A stretch of DNA of 64,000 nucleotides from Capra hircus (lineage: Eukaryota; Chordata; Mammalia; Artiodactyla; Bovidae): positions 75,038,069-75,102,068 of the forward strand of contig NC_030811.1 of assembly GCF_001704415.2 (NCBI RefSeq). The letters are read 5' to 3'. The position numbers were made by a program, and so were the translations under genes. Below, in pieces: positions 1 to 10,140 of this stretch; positions within the stretch are counted from its first letter, which is position 1, and the number at the start of each line of letters is the position of its first letter. The notes under the pieces were generated by a model, which saw nothing but the letters and a program-made list of their open reading frames with translations, was not told the DNA's origin and ran no database searches.

Positions 1-830
1 AAGGCAAACCATTCAATATCAGTTATCCAGGTCTATGCCCCAACGAGTAACGCTGAAGAAGCTGAAGTTGAACAGTTTTATGAAGACCTACAAGATCTTT
101 TAGAACTAACACCCAAAAAAGATGTCCTTTTCATTATAGGGGACTGGAATGCAAAAGTAGGAAGTCAAGAAACACCTGGAGTAACAGGCAAATTTGGCCT
201 TGGAATGTGGAATGAAGCAGGGCAAAGACTAATAGAATTTTGCCAAGAAAATGTACTGGTCATAGCAAACACCCTCTTTCGACAACACAAGAGAGGACTC
301 TACACATGGGCATCACCAGATGGTCAACACCGAAATTAGATTGATTATATTCTTTGCAGCCAAAGATGGAGAAGCTCTATACAGTCAACAAAAAGAAGAC
401 TGGGAGCTGACTGTGACTCAGATCATGAACTCCTTGTTACCAAGTTGAGACTCAAATTGAAGAAAGTAGGGAAAACCGCTAGACCATTCAGGTATGACCT
501 AAATCAAATTCCTTATGATTATACAGTGGAAGTGAGAAATAGATTTAAGAGACTAGATCTGATAGATAGAGTGCCTAATGAACTATTGAATGAGGTTCGT
601 GACATTGTACAGGAGACAGGGATCAAGACCATCCCCATGGAAAAGAAATGCAAAAAAGCAAAATGGCTGTCTGGGGAGGCCTTACAAATAGCTGTGAAAA
701 GAAGAGAGGCGAAAAGCAAAGGAGAAAAGGAAAGACATAAACATCTGAATGCAGAGTTCCAAAGATAGCAAGAAGAGATAAGAAAGCCTTCTTCAGTGAT
801 CAATGCAAAGAAATAGAGGAAAAGAACAGA
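1..830 (+). pseudogene. BovB endonuclease domain and linker, interrupted
   Basis: Frame 1 encodes the second half of an exonuclease-endonuclease-phosphatase fold domain. The GDWNAKVG motif lies at about 142-165, followed by a stretch ending at HRN before the TAG stop at 337. In related copies the reading continues as IDYILC, which is still encoded just after the stop, so this is a simple C-to-T nonsense change. The frame then stays open through the linker (445-768) until TAG at 766-768. The next frame used by the RT is offset by one base, consistent with a single-nucleotide deletion just before the stop. The domain would nick target DNA for target-primed reverse transcription, but this copy cannot make it as one polyprotein. 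Confidence 0.88.
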
Positions 831-2546
831 ATGGGAAAGACTAGAGATCTCTTCAAGAAAATTAGAGATACCAAGGGAACATTTCATGCAAAGATGGGCT
901 CGATAAAGGACAGAAATTGTATGGACCTAACAGAAGCAGACGATACTAAGAAGAGGTGGCAAGAATACACAGAAAAACTGTACAAAAAAGATCTTCACGA
1001 CCTGGATAATCACGATGGTGTGATCACTCATCTAGAGCCAGACATCCTGGAATGTGAAGTCAAGTGGGCCTTAGAAAGTATCACTACGAACAAAGCTAGT
1101 GGCGGTAATGGAATTCCAGTTGAGCTATTTCAGATCCTGAAAGATGATGCTGTGAAAGTGCTGCACTCAATATGCCAGCAAATTTGGAAAACTCAGCAGT
1201 GGCCACAGGACTGGAAAAGGTCAGTTTTCATTCCAATTCCAAAGAAAGGCAATGCCAAAGAATGCTCAAACTACCGCACAATTGCACTCATCTCACATGC
1301 TAGTAAAGTAATGCTCAAAATTCTCCAAGCCAGGCTTCAGCAATACGTGAACCGTGAACTTCCTGATGTTCAAGCTGGTTTTAGAAAAGGCAGAGGAACC
1401 AGAGATCAAATTGCCAACATCCACTCTATCATGGAAAAAGCAAGACAGTTCCAGAAAAACATCTATTTCTGCTTTATTGACTATGCCAAAGCCTTTGACT
1501 GTGTGGATCACAATAAACTGTGGAAAATTCTGAAAGAGATGGGACTATCAGAAGACCTGACCTGCCTCTTGAGAAATCTGTATGCAGATCAGGAAGCAAC
1601 AATTAGAACTGGACATGGAACAACAGACTGGTTCCAAATAGGAAAAGGAGGACGTCAAGGCTGTATATTGTCACCCTGCTTATTTAACTTATATGTAGAG
1701 TACATCATGAGAAACGCTGGGCTGGAGGAAGCACAAGCTGAAATCAAGATTGCCGGAAGAAATATCAATTACCTCAGATATGCAGATGACACCACCCTTA
1801 TGGCAGAAAGTGAAGAGGAACTAAAAAGCCTCTTGATGAAAGTGAAAGTGGAGAGTGAAAAAGTTGGTTTAAAGCTCAACATTCAGAAAACGAAGATCAT
1901 GGCATCTGGTCCCATCAATTCATGGGAAATAGATGGGGAAATAGTGGAAACAGTGTCAGACTTTATTTTGGGGGGCTCCAAAATCACTCTAGATGGTGAC
2001 TGCAGCCATGGAATTAAAAGACGCTTACTCCTTGGAAGAAAAGTTATGACCAACCTAGATAGTACATTCAAAGTCAGAGACATTACTTTGCCAACAAAGG
2101 TCAGTCTAGTTAAGGCTATGGTTTTTCCTGTGGTCATGTATGGATGTGAGAGTTGGACTGTGAAGAAGGCTGAGTGCCGAAGAATTGATGCGTTTGAACT
2201 GTGGTGTTGGAGAAGACTCTTGAGAGTCCCTTGGACTGCAAGGAGATCCAACCAGTTCATTCTGAAGGAGATCAGCCCTGGGATTTCTTTGGAAGGAATG
2301 ATGCTAAAGCTGAAACTCCAGTACTTTGGCCACCTGATGCGAAGAGTTGACTCATTGGAAAAGACTCTGATGCTGGGAGGGATTGGGGGCAGGAGGAGAA
2401 GGGGACGACAGAGGATGAGATGCCTGAATGGCATCACTGACTTGATGGACGCAAGTCTGAGTGAACTCCGGGAGTTGGTGATGGACAGGGAGGCCTGGCA
2501 TGTTGCGATTCATGGGGTCGCAAAGAGTCGGACACGCCTGAGCTGA
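831..2546 (+). CDS. BovB reverse transcriptase, long open frame (571 codons)
   Basis: The longest open frame in the window. It encodes the RTE-type reverse transcriptase that copies element RNA at a nicked target. Visible landmarks are the PIPKKGNAKECSNYRTIALI block (fingers), GFRKGRGTRDQIAN, the FIDYAKAFDCVDH block with the first catalytic Asp, the GGRQGCILSPCLFNLY block, and the catalytic YADD box at residues 317-320 (1779-1790). The C-terminal region contains ESWTVKKAE and a basic RRRRGRQR stretch. The start at 831 is only the first ATG after an upstream frameshift; in the intact element this is internal to one long polyprotein. The frame has no stops to the normal C-terminus, but it lacks its endonuclease in frame, so autonomous activity is not expected. 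Confidence 0.9.
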   Translation: MGKTRDLFKKIRDTKGTFHAKMGSIKDRNCMDLTEADDTKKRWQEYTEKLYKKDLHDLDNHDGVITHLEPDILECEVKWALESITTNKASGGNGIPVELFQILKDDAVKVLHSICQQIWKTQQWPQDWKRSVFIPIPKKGNAKECSNYRTIALISHASKVMLKILQARLQQYVNRELPDVQAGFRKGRGTRDQIANIHSIMEKARQFQKNIYFCFIDYAKAFDCVDHNKLWKILKEMGLSEDLTCLLRNLYADQEATIRTGHGTTDWFQIGKGGRQGCILSPCLFNLYVEYIMRNAGLEEAQAEIKIAGRNINYLRYADDTTLMAESEEELKSLLMKVKVESEKVGLKLNIQKTKIMASGPINSWEIDGEIVETVSDFILGGSKITLDGDCSHGIKRRLLLGRKVMTNLDSTFKVRDITLPTKVSLVKAMVFPVVMYGCESWTVKKAECRRIDAFELWCWRRLLRVPWTARRSNQFILKEISPGISLEGMMLKLKLQYFGHLMRRVDSLEKTLMLGGIGGRRRRGRQRMRCLNGITDLMDASLSELRELVMDREAWHVAIHGVAKSRTRLS

Positions 2547-2556
2547 ACTGAACTTG

Positions 2557-3185
2557 GTTGGTGAATTTTTGTCCTGGGTTGGTGCACCATGCCCCCCATG
2601 CCAAGTTTGGAATTGCAAGATAATGGAGTCAAGCAAATGATGATAAAAGTATTTGGTTTATACTAGATTAATGCTGAATTGGAGGATGTAACTTTTGGAG
2701 ATGTGTAACTAGAGAGAATTTCATAATGTTGAACCCTAGAATTTGGCCAACCCATCCATCACAGGTTGGCAGGAAAACTGTGGCCTCCCCTTGCAAGGGC
2801 AGAGCCTTTGCCACTAACTTACCTCATGGCACAATTTCTCTGCACCCAGAGAAATCCCAGGAAGAAAGAGAGGAAGGAGGGACTAAGCTGCAGACCCACA
2901 GTCTGTGCTCCTGAAGTCACTCAGCAGATAAGAAGTTCCTCCTTTCCTGGGGATGAAGAGGTCAGAGAGTCCAGGTATGTTTTCCACACGGTTTCCACAG
3001 AAACCAATGGAGGGGGGAAATACTTAGTCACACATATTCCCTCCCTCTTCAGCCTAGTTGTGTCCTCTACACACACAGAGTCAGGAATCTCCTTTTGTCT
3101 ACTCTAGCGCAGCAATAAGGTTGTCATTATGGAAAAAAAGAAGACATAAAAATTCAGCAAATAATTGGAAAATATTTTGTGACTT
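2557..3185. other. Unassigned intergenic sequence
   Basis: Single-copy-looking DNA between the BovB end and an L1 fragment. Short open frames exist (for example 2726-2914 and 2766-3107) but show no recognisable domain, splice context or codon bias. I see no gene or known repeat here. Confidence 0.4.
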
Positions 3186-3207
3186 CTTTTATTTATTTAT
3201 TTATTTT

Positions 3208-3808
3208 ATGGTACTGGCACAAAGACAGAAATATAGATCAATGGAACAAAATAGAAAGCCCAGAGATAAATCCACACACATATGGACACCTTATCTTTGA
3301 CAAAGGAGGCAAGAATATACAATGGAGTAAAGACAATCTCTTTAACAAGTGGTGCTGGGAAAACTGGTCAACCACTTGTAAAAGAATGAAACTAGATCAC
3401 TTTCTAACACCACACACAAAAATAAACTCAAAATGGATTAAAGATCTAAATGTAAGACCAGAAACTATAAAACTCCCAGAGGAGAACATAGGCAAAACAC
3501 TCTCCGACATAAATCACAGCAGGATCCTCTATGATCTACCTCCCAGAATTCTGGAAATAAAAGCAAAAATAAACAAATGGGATCTAATTAAAATTAAAAG
3601 CCTCTGCACAACAAAGGAAAATATAAGCAAGGTGAAAAGACAGCCTTCGGAATGGGAGAAAATAATAGCAAATGAAGCAACTGACAAACAACTAATCTCA
3701 AAAATATACAAGCAACTTATGCAGCTCAATTCCAGAAAAATAAACGACCCAATCAAAAAATGGGCCAAAGAACTAAATAGACATTTCTCCAAAGAAGACA
3801 TTTGGGTG
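3208..3808 (+). pseudogene. L1 ORF2 C-terminal-region fragment
   Basis: The open frame at 3179-3859 matches the post-RT region of LINE-1 ORF2 over about 200 codons. Landmarks include WYWHKDRNIDQWN, FNKWCWENW, KINSKWIKDLNVRPETIK, KWDLIKIKS and NPIKKWAKELNRHFSKEDIW. It is missing both the RT domain upstream and the Cys-rich C-terminus and 3'UTR downstream, so the L1 is truncated at both ends, although the remaining frame has no stop. A (TTTA)n-rich tract precedes it at 3186-3207. The orientation is the same as RELN. Confidence 0.88.
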
Positions 3809-4130
3809 ACCTCTTTTAAAATAGTGATTTCTCCATCTAAAGTAGGTTTAGAAAGTTGACGTATATTTCTGACCAAGATGTCTTGGTCACATTTCATGGA
3901 ATATGATTTCCTTTTAGGAGTTACAGGCAGTATTCGTACTTATGTGGTGATCATTTACAACCCTTACAATACTGTAATCAATTCTAGGTCACCAAATGTA
4001 GCTTGTGGCCAAGGTCTTCTTGCAAAATATTGCTTCATTGTGCTTCACTCATTGTGGCTAAGATATGTGACAGATGCCTTCTGGAATAACAGTGAGACTT
4101 CTTGATAAAAGTCATTCTTTATGGGCAGAT
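3809..4130. other. Unassigned intergenic sequence
   Basis: No recognisable gene or repeat. The L1 similarity stops abruptly at about 3808 and the sequence becomes unassigned until the SINE target duplication at 4131. Confidence 0.35.
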
Positions 4131-4295
4131 AGCTGGGGATGGCCGGAGAAGGCAATGGCACCCCACTCCAGTACTCTTGCCTGGAAAATCCCATAGATGG
4201 AGGAGCCTGGTGGGCTGCAGTCCATGGGGTCACTAAACATCGGACACGACTGAAGTGACTTAGCAGCAGCAGCAGCAGCAGCAGCTCGGGATGGC
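4131..4295 (+). mobile_element. BOV-A2/Bov-tA type SINE with (AGC)n tail
   Basis: Core motifs CACTCCAGTACTCTTGCCTGG, GGAGCCTGGTGGGC and CGGACACGACTGAAGTGACT are typical of the BovB-derived SINE body, followed by an (AGC)n tail at about 4261-4285. Flanking 13-bp direct repeats (4131-4143 and 4283-4295, one mismatch, AGCTgGGGATGGC versus AGCTcGGGATGGC) mark a target-site duplication. Small size and a nearly perfect duplication indicate a fairly recent insertion. Confidence 0.9.
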
Positions 4296-5357
4296 AGCTT
4301 GTTAAAAGCTTGGGTGCCTCTGCCCTTCTCTCTTGGTCACCCCATCCATAATATATTTGAATCCAGGACATTAATATCATGGTCCCAGCCCAAAAAGACG
4401 GATCAAGCAGGTATTTGCCATTAAAGCTCTTGCAGGGAAGATGGCATGCCACAGTTTTGAGGCTACTGGGACATGCAGCCCAATGTACTGTAATTAAATG
4501 TTATTTTTCAAGCCTACTAATAAGACTGGAATAAAAATAATTGGACAGATGTCTTTATTTTACATATCTCTCAGTGTAATTAAGGTTTAGGGTGATCTTT
4601 AGAAAAAAAGTAACCAAAGAATCTTTTGATCAGCATAATTTTTAAAAGCAACACTGTAGAACTAGAATAGTTACAAGAACTCTTTAACTCCTTTGATAAG
4701 AGAAAAAACTTTCTTCTTATGCCCAATTTGATAGTGAAAGTAACATTTGTTTTAAGTGGTGAGAATTATCAATGCCGTCTATTTGCAGCTGTATTTTCAG
4801 AGTAATTAAATGCAACACACAACATTGAAATCTCAGGGGCTTAGCGCATAAAGTGTGTTTCTCACTCTCATCACAGCCCGGTGTTAACAAGGGAGATCTC
4901 CGTCTTATACAACACCTGTGCATATTCTTCAAGGTTGCCCCCATTGGGGAAGAAGATATACCAGCCCCTACATGCCTCTACCTGGAAAGGACACATAGAG
5001 AAGCCATTGGTCAATTTAATCATATGGCCATAACCTAATTGCAAGGGGCGGGGTGTGTTGGGAAATATTAATACATAATAAAATGTAGATTGATCTTTAG
5101 AAAAGAATATCCCCAAAATGCTATACTCAACATAATTTTTAAATGCACTACCATAGTGAAAGCACATGGGTATTTGGTAAGCATGGTCTCTGTCACTATA
5201 GCTAAGTACAGCTGTCAGGCCATCTTTCAAATCAATGGTGGTTGCTTTTAGCAAGGCAGTCCTACTCTGTTCAGAATTTACATTTTATATCCTTAAGACT
5301 ATAAGGAGAGTAGGTATTGGCATGTCTAATTCAGTCAGTCCTCAGATATTGTAGAAT
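4296..5357. other. Unassigned AT-rich intergenic sequence
   Basis: About 1 kb without a recognised repeat or gene. The open frame on the minus strand at 4871-5254 (127 codons) has no family resemblance that I recognise and no exon-like context. Confidence 0.35.
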
Positions 5358-5376
5358 ACACACACACACACACACA
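5358..5376. repeat. (AC)n microsatellite, short
   Basis: An uninterrupted AC dinucleotide run of about 9.5 units, immediately left of the minus-strand SINE. Confidence 0.9.
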
Positions 5377-5383
5377 TGTGTAT

Positions 5384-5605
5384 ACGCATGCTAAGTTGCC
5401 TCAGTTGTGTCCAGTTCTTTGAGACTCTATGGAGTGTAGCCCGTCAGGCTCTTCTGTCTATGGGATTCTCCAGGCAAGTATACTGGAGTGGATTTTCATG
5501 TCCTCCTCCAGGGGATCTTCCCATACTCAAGGATCGAACCTGGGTCTCTTATGTCGCCTACATTTGTAGGTGGGTTCTTTACCACTAGCACCACCTGGGA
5601 AGCCC
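5384..5605 (-). mobile_element. Bov-tA SINE
   Basis: Read on the minus strand it begins with GGGCTTCCCAGGTGGTGCTA, a tRNA-Glu-like head, then the BovB-derived tail ending near 5384. It sits exactly between an (AC)n run and a long (TG)n run. Confidence 0.9.
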
Positions 5606-5608
5606 ATT

Positions 5609-5610
<2 letters not shown>

Positions 5611-5670
<60 letters not shown>
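5611..5670. repeat. (TG)30 microsatellite
   Basis: A perfect run of 30 TG units, followed by an imperfect TCTGTG extension. Length and purity make it very likely to be length-polymorphic. Confidence 0.97.
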
Positions 5671-5672
<2 letters not shown>

Positions 5673-5679
5673 TGTGAGA

Positions 5680-6632
5680 CTTTGCTAAACCTGTTAGTAA
5701 AAGCATATTTTCATGTGTAGGATATTTATTTGTAACAAGTTCTTTAACTTCCGAGACTCACTGGATAGCTCTCTCATTTCAGTTTTGCTTTAGTCCAAAG
5801 AGGTTGGAAGACCATTGACAATGCCTCTTAAAAGATGATCCTGCAACATCATCTAAGAAATCTTCAAGATTCCTGGGTGGAGACAGATGGTGCTGTGCAG
5901 CAGTAAAATAATGTGTGCAGCAGACTGTTGATCTTATATGCGAATCATCAGTCTCCAGACAATGACTGATGGTACTTGTGAACATTTTCCCACAGACTCA
6001 TCAGATGTGCTTGCCATAATGCAGTCAGAAAACCGAGTGCCCCTATTATGGTAATTGTGAATTACACAGGCAATGGAAGCACAATACACTTGACCGAGAT
6101 ACAGGGTTTGATCTGCTTTAAGGTAGAAGTGAGCCTCTTGACACAAGAACTCCAAGAAGTGGCCAGACATCAGACTGTTCACTTTGTTTTAGTCCTAATG
6201 TTTGAGGTTGTATTCATTTGCTTACCAATAGTATCTGATGTGTTTATGTGTAGTGAGGGTTGGTTTTCAATATTTTTTCTTTTAGAAAAAATTCTAAGTC
6301 TATCACCTCTCTATTGTTATAAAAGACTTGGAATTTGTTAAAAGTAAAGAGAAACAATAAATGAGCAGGCTGTCATTCAGCAAGACTGTTCTTAATTGAT
6401 TTAGAAATACTCTAGGCACCCCATCTTTGTTTTCAAAGAAACTCAAAGGGACCAAAACACTAGCAGTGAATCACTCTAATATGTATATATATATACATAT
6501 ATATATATTTAACTTAAGTGACTTTTGTTTCTTATATATATGTTATAGATGTTAATTATAGTATTTTGAATCTTTTTGTTTAAAGTTTTAATGGAAAAAA
6601 CTGATGATTTCAAACTGGGGTAGTTGAAGATG
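5680..6632. other. Unassigned sequence, with a TA-rich tract at about 6483-6508
   Basis: Contains overlapping short open frames on the minus strand (5779-5985, 5934-6182) and the plus strand (6048-6341) with no recognised family. An ATAT-rich low-complexity tract lies at about 6483-6508. No known repeat was identified with confidence. Confidence 0.35.
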
Positions 6633-8960
6633 GTTCAGTTCAGTTCAGTTCAGTTCAGTCACTGAGTCGTATCTGACTCTGTGTAACCCCATGAATCACA
6701 GCACGCCAGGCCTCCCTGTCCATCACCAACTCCTGGAGTTCACTCAAACTCATGTCCATTGAGTCGGTGATGCAATCCAGCCATCTCATCCTCTGTCATC
6801 CCCTTCTCCTCCTGCCTTCAATCTTTCCTAGCATCAGGGTCTTTTCAAAGGAGTCAGATCTTCACATCAGGTGGCCAAAGTATTGGAGTTTCAGCATCAG
6901 TCCTTCCAATGAATATTCAGGACTGATTTCCATTAGGATGGACTGGTTGGATCACCTTGCAGGCCAAGGGACTCTCAAGAGTCTTCTCCAATACCACAGT
7001 TCAAAAGCATCAATTCTTTGGTGCTCAGCTTTCTTCATAGTCCAACTCTCACATCCATACATGACCGCAGGTAAAACCATAGCCTTGACTAGACGGACCT
7101 TTGCAGGCAAAGTAATATGTCTGTTTTTCAATATGCTATCTAGTTGGTCATAACGTTCCTTCCAAGGAGTAAGAGTCTTTTAATTTCATGGCTACAATCA
7201 CCATCTGCAGTGATTTTGGAGGCCCAAAAAAATAAAGTCTGACACTGTTCCAACTGTTTCCCCAACTATTTCCTATGAAATGATGGAACCAGATGCCATG
7301 ATCTTCGTTTTATGAATGTTGAGCTTTAAGCCAACTTTTTCACTCTCCTCTTTCACTTTCATCAAGAGGCTTTTTAGCTCCTCTTCACTTTCTGCCATAA
7401 GGGTGGTGTCATCTGCATATCTGAGGTTATTGATATTTCTCCCGGCAACCTTGATTCCAGCTTGTGCTTCCTCCAGCCCAGCGTTTCTCATGATGTACTC
7501 TGCATAGAAGTTAAATAAGCAGGGTGACAATATACAGCCTTGATGTCCTCCTTTTCCTATTTGGAACCAGTCTGTTGTTCCATGTCCAGTTCTAACTGTT
7601 GCTTCCTGACCTGCATACAGATTTCTCAAGAGGCAGGTTAGGTGGTCTGGTATTCCCATCTCTTTCAGAATTTTCCACAGTTTATTATGATCCACACAGT
7701 CAAAGGCTTTGGCATAGTCAATAAAGCAGAAACAGATATTTTTCTGGAACTCTCTTGCTTTTTTGATGATCCAGCAGATGTTGGCAATTTGATCTCTGGT
7801 TCCTCTGCCTTTTCTAAATCCAGTTTGAACATCAGGGAGTTCACAGTTCATATACTGCTGAAGCCTGGCTTGTAGGATTTTGAGCATTACTTTACTAGCT
7901 TGTGAGATGAGTGCAATTGTGTGGTAGTTTGAGCTTTCTTTGGCATTGCCTTTCTTTGGGATTGGAATGAAAACTGACCCTTTCCAGTCCTGTGGCCACT
8001 GCTGAATTTTCCAAATTTGCTGACATATTGAGTGCAGCACTTTCCCAGCATCATCTTTCAGGATCTGAAATAGCTCAACTGGAATTCCATCACCTCCACT
8101 AGTTTGTTCATAGTGATGCTTCCTAAGGCCCACTTGACTTCACATTCCAGGATGTCTGGCTCTAGGTGAGTGATCACACCATCGTTATTATCTGGGTCAT
8201 GAAGATCTTTTTCGTACAGTTCTTCTGTGTATTCTTGCCACCTTCCTGGTATCTTCTGCTTCTGTTAGGTCCATACCATTTCTGTCCTTTATCTAGCCCA
8301 TCTTTGCATGAAATGTTCCCTTGGTATCTCTAATTTTCTTGAAGAGATCTCTAGTCTTTCCCATTCTGCTGTTTTCCTCTATTTTTTTGCATTGATTGCT
8401 GAGGAAGGCTTTCTTATCTCTCCTTGATATCTTTGGAACTCTGCATTCAGATGTTTATATATCTTTCCTTTTCTCCTTTGCCTTTTGCTTCTCTTCTTTT
8501 GTAAGGCCTCCTCAAACAACCATTTTGCTTTTTTGCATTTCTTTTCCATGGGGATGGTCTTGATCCCTGTCTCCTGTACAATATCACAAACCTCTGTCCA
8601 TAGGTCATCAGGCACCCTATCAGATCTAGTCTCTTAAATCTATTTCTCACTTCCACTGTATAATCATAAGGGATTTGATTTAGGTCATACCTGAATGGTC
8701 TAGTGGTTTTCCCCACTTTCTTCAATTTAAGTCTGAATTTGGTAATAAGGAGTTCATGATCTGAGTCACAGTCAGCTCCCAGTCTTGTTTTTGCTGACTG
8801 TATCGAGCTTCTCCATCTTTGGCTGCAAAGAATATAATCAATCTTATTTCAGTGTTGACCATCTGGTGATGTCAACTTATATAGAGTCTTCTCTTGTGTT
8901 GTTGAAAGAGGGTGTTTGCTATGACCAGTGCATTTTCTTGGCAAAACTCTATTAGCCTTT
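6633..8960 (-). mobile_element. BovB LINE, copy 2, 5'-truncated, opposite to copy 1
   Basis: Begins on the plus strand with five TTCAG units (the reverse complement of the element's CTGAA tail) and runs through the C-terminal region, RT and linker to end in the endonuclease region near 8960. It therefore retains about 2.3 kb of 3' sequence. Frame is broken several times. RT coding survives at 7273-8133, and linker pieces occur at 8379-8725 in two frames. Its sequence is the inverse of copy 1, about 4 kb away. Confidence 0.93.
7273..8133 (-). pseudogene. BovB reverse transcriptase fragment (286 codons)
   Basis: An uninterrupted minus-strand frame carrying the RT fingers and palm. It contains SNYHTIALISQASK, GFRKGRGTRDQIAN, FIDYAKAFDCVDH, GGHQGCILSPCLFNFY and the catalytic YADD box encoded at 7408-7419. 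It lacks the endonuclease upstream and the C-terminal region downstream in the same frame. The domain core looks intact by motif, but the element as a whole is not. Confidence 0.88.
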
Positions 8961-9299
8961 GAGTACTATTAAATTCACATAGATTACCTGCAGGCCTAGG
9001 AGTTGCTAGTATTTGAACTTTGCCCATGACTTTCAGGGTTATCGTAACTCATCACAAGTTATAGTGGAATGTGTCTTCTCAGGAAGTCTATGCAAATGCA
9101 GCCTGTGAGGGTGGTAACAAGGATAAGGACGTCAAGATGTTTAAGAAGCGGTTTAGATAGAAGATAGCTGTTTTTGCTTGTTGTCTCCATTATTCTTCGT
9201 TAATGAGCCTAACTTGAAGGAAGTGAGGTTAGCCACAAGAAATTGATAAAGCAAGACTTTTCACATGTGTAATCTATTACTTAGAAGGGAGGATAAGAC
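8961..9299. other. Unassigned intergenic sequence
   Basis: Starts where BovB similarity ends. No gene or repeat recognised. Confidence 0.35.
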
Positions 9300-9475
9300 A
9301 GTGATAAAACATATTGGCTTGGAATCAAATTTCCTGGGTTCAAATTGCATCTCAGCCACTTACTAGTTATAAGACTATATCTTAAAGCCTCAGTTTCTTC
9401 ATCTATAAAAAGAGAAAAATTATATTATCTTTCAGTGTCATATGGATAATGAGATTGTATTCATAAAGAATTTAG
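9300..9475 (+). repeat. MIR SINE remnant
   Basis: Diverged match to the MIR core and LINE2-like tail. A CCTGGGTTCAAAT box is followed by CACTTACTAG, then CCTCAGTTTCTTCATCTATAAAA and a degenerate end. No target duplication is visible, as expected for an old element. Confidence 0.75.
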
Positions 9476-10140
9476 CAATTAATGTTTTTACATGTGTTAA
9501 CATGAGAGAGCTTGGTGCTGTCCAAGGTCCTGAGGTGAGCTCTGAATCATGATTGTTGCAACACAATAGGAGTGTGCAGTACGGAAATCTATGAAGTAGA
9601 TGACCTCCCATTCGGCAAGGCTTTTCTATGTAGGGCACCATTTTGACTAATTTGAAGTGAGACCACTGATGAAGTGCTTCACTCTTAAGCTGTATCAGGG
9701 GATTAAGTGCCACCAAGTTAACTAGCCATTTAAGAAAAGAGCTGTTTTGACTTGATTTGTCCCTCCCTTCAGTGAATTACCTTATTGATCAATTAATATC
9801 TCTGTGGACACACTTTAACTTTAAAAATAAGATACACCCACAAATTTATTCTTTATATGGGTTTGATGTATGAAAGGAAAATTTTTAGGAGAATCTCTTT
9901 AACCTGGTAGGCATCCAACCAACATGTTATTTTTAGTAACTTATGATTGGAATATAATGTCCAATGCACAGGTAAGCTATCTATTAAATTGTATGAAATA
10001 ATCAAACGTCCTCCTGACATTATATTATGTATTATATAATTTATACTTTACTTCATGTCCCTCTCTCTTATGAGAAAATAGTTGCTCCATACGGGCAGGG
10101 TAGTGTCTTCTTTGCTCACTTTTATTCCTAGAGGCTGAAA
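9476..10140. other. Unassigned intergenic sequence
   Basis: AT-rich, no recognisable gene or repeat. The open frame at 9438-9716 on the minus strand has no recognisable domain and partly overlaps the MIR edge. Confidence 0.35.

Larger units (their letters stand above)
1..2556 (+). mobile_element. BovB (RTE-clade) LINE, copy 1, 5' end outside the window
   Basis: A non-LTR retrotransposon of the RTE/BovB clade. The visible part runs in order through the distal half of the apurinic-type endonuclease domain (about 1-440), a linker (445-768), reverse transcriptase (831 to about 2100) and a C-terminal region ending at 2546, then a short 3' end with the CTGAACTGAAC motif typical of BovB tails. Two lesions separate the endonuclease from the RT: a TAG stop at 337-339, where related copies have a Gln codon, and a one-base loss near 764-766 that shifts frame 1 to frame 3. 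The element starts before base 1, so its 5' end and left target duplication cannot be seen. Confidence 0.95.

Noticed and set aside
1883..2437. 184-codon minus-strand open frame opposite the BovB RT
   Set aside because: Antisense shadow of the RT coding frame; the same shadow recurs opposite every BovB copy (for example 6752-7153, 28361-28888, 51085-51819).
4259..4286. (AGC)n tract considered as an independent triplet repeat
   Set aside because: It is the tail of the adjacent SINE, confirmed by the target duplication directly after it.
5488..5688. Open frame with a long Cys-Val run
   Set aside because: Translation of the (TG)30 microsatellite joined to SINE sequence.
5779..6341. Cluster of overlapping open frames on both strands, considered as a processed pseudogene
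   Set aside because: I could not match any translation to a known protein, there is no poly-A tail or target duplication, and frames overlap on both strands.
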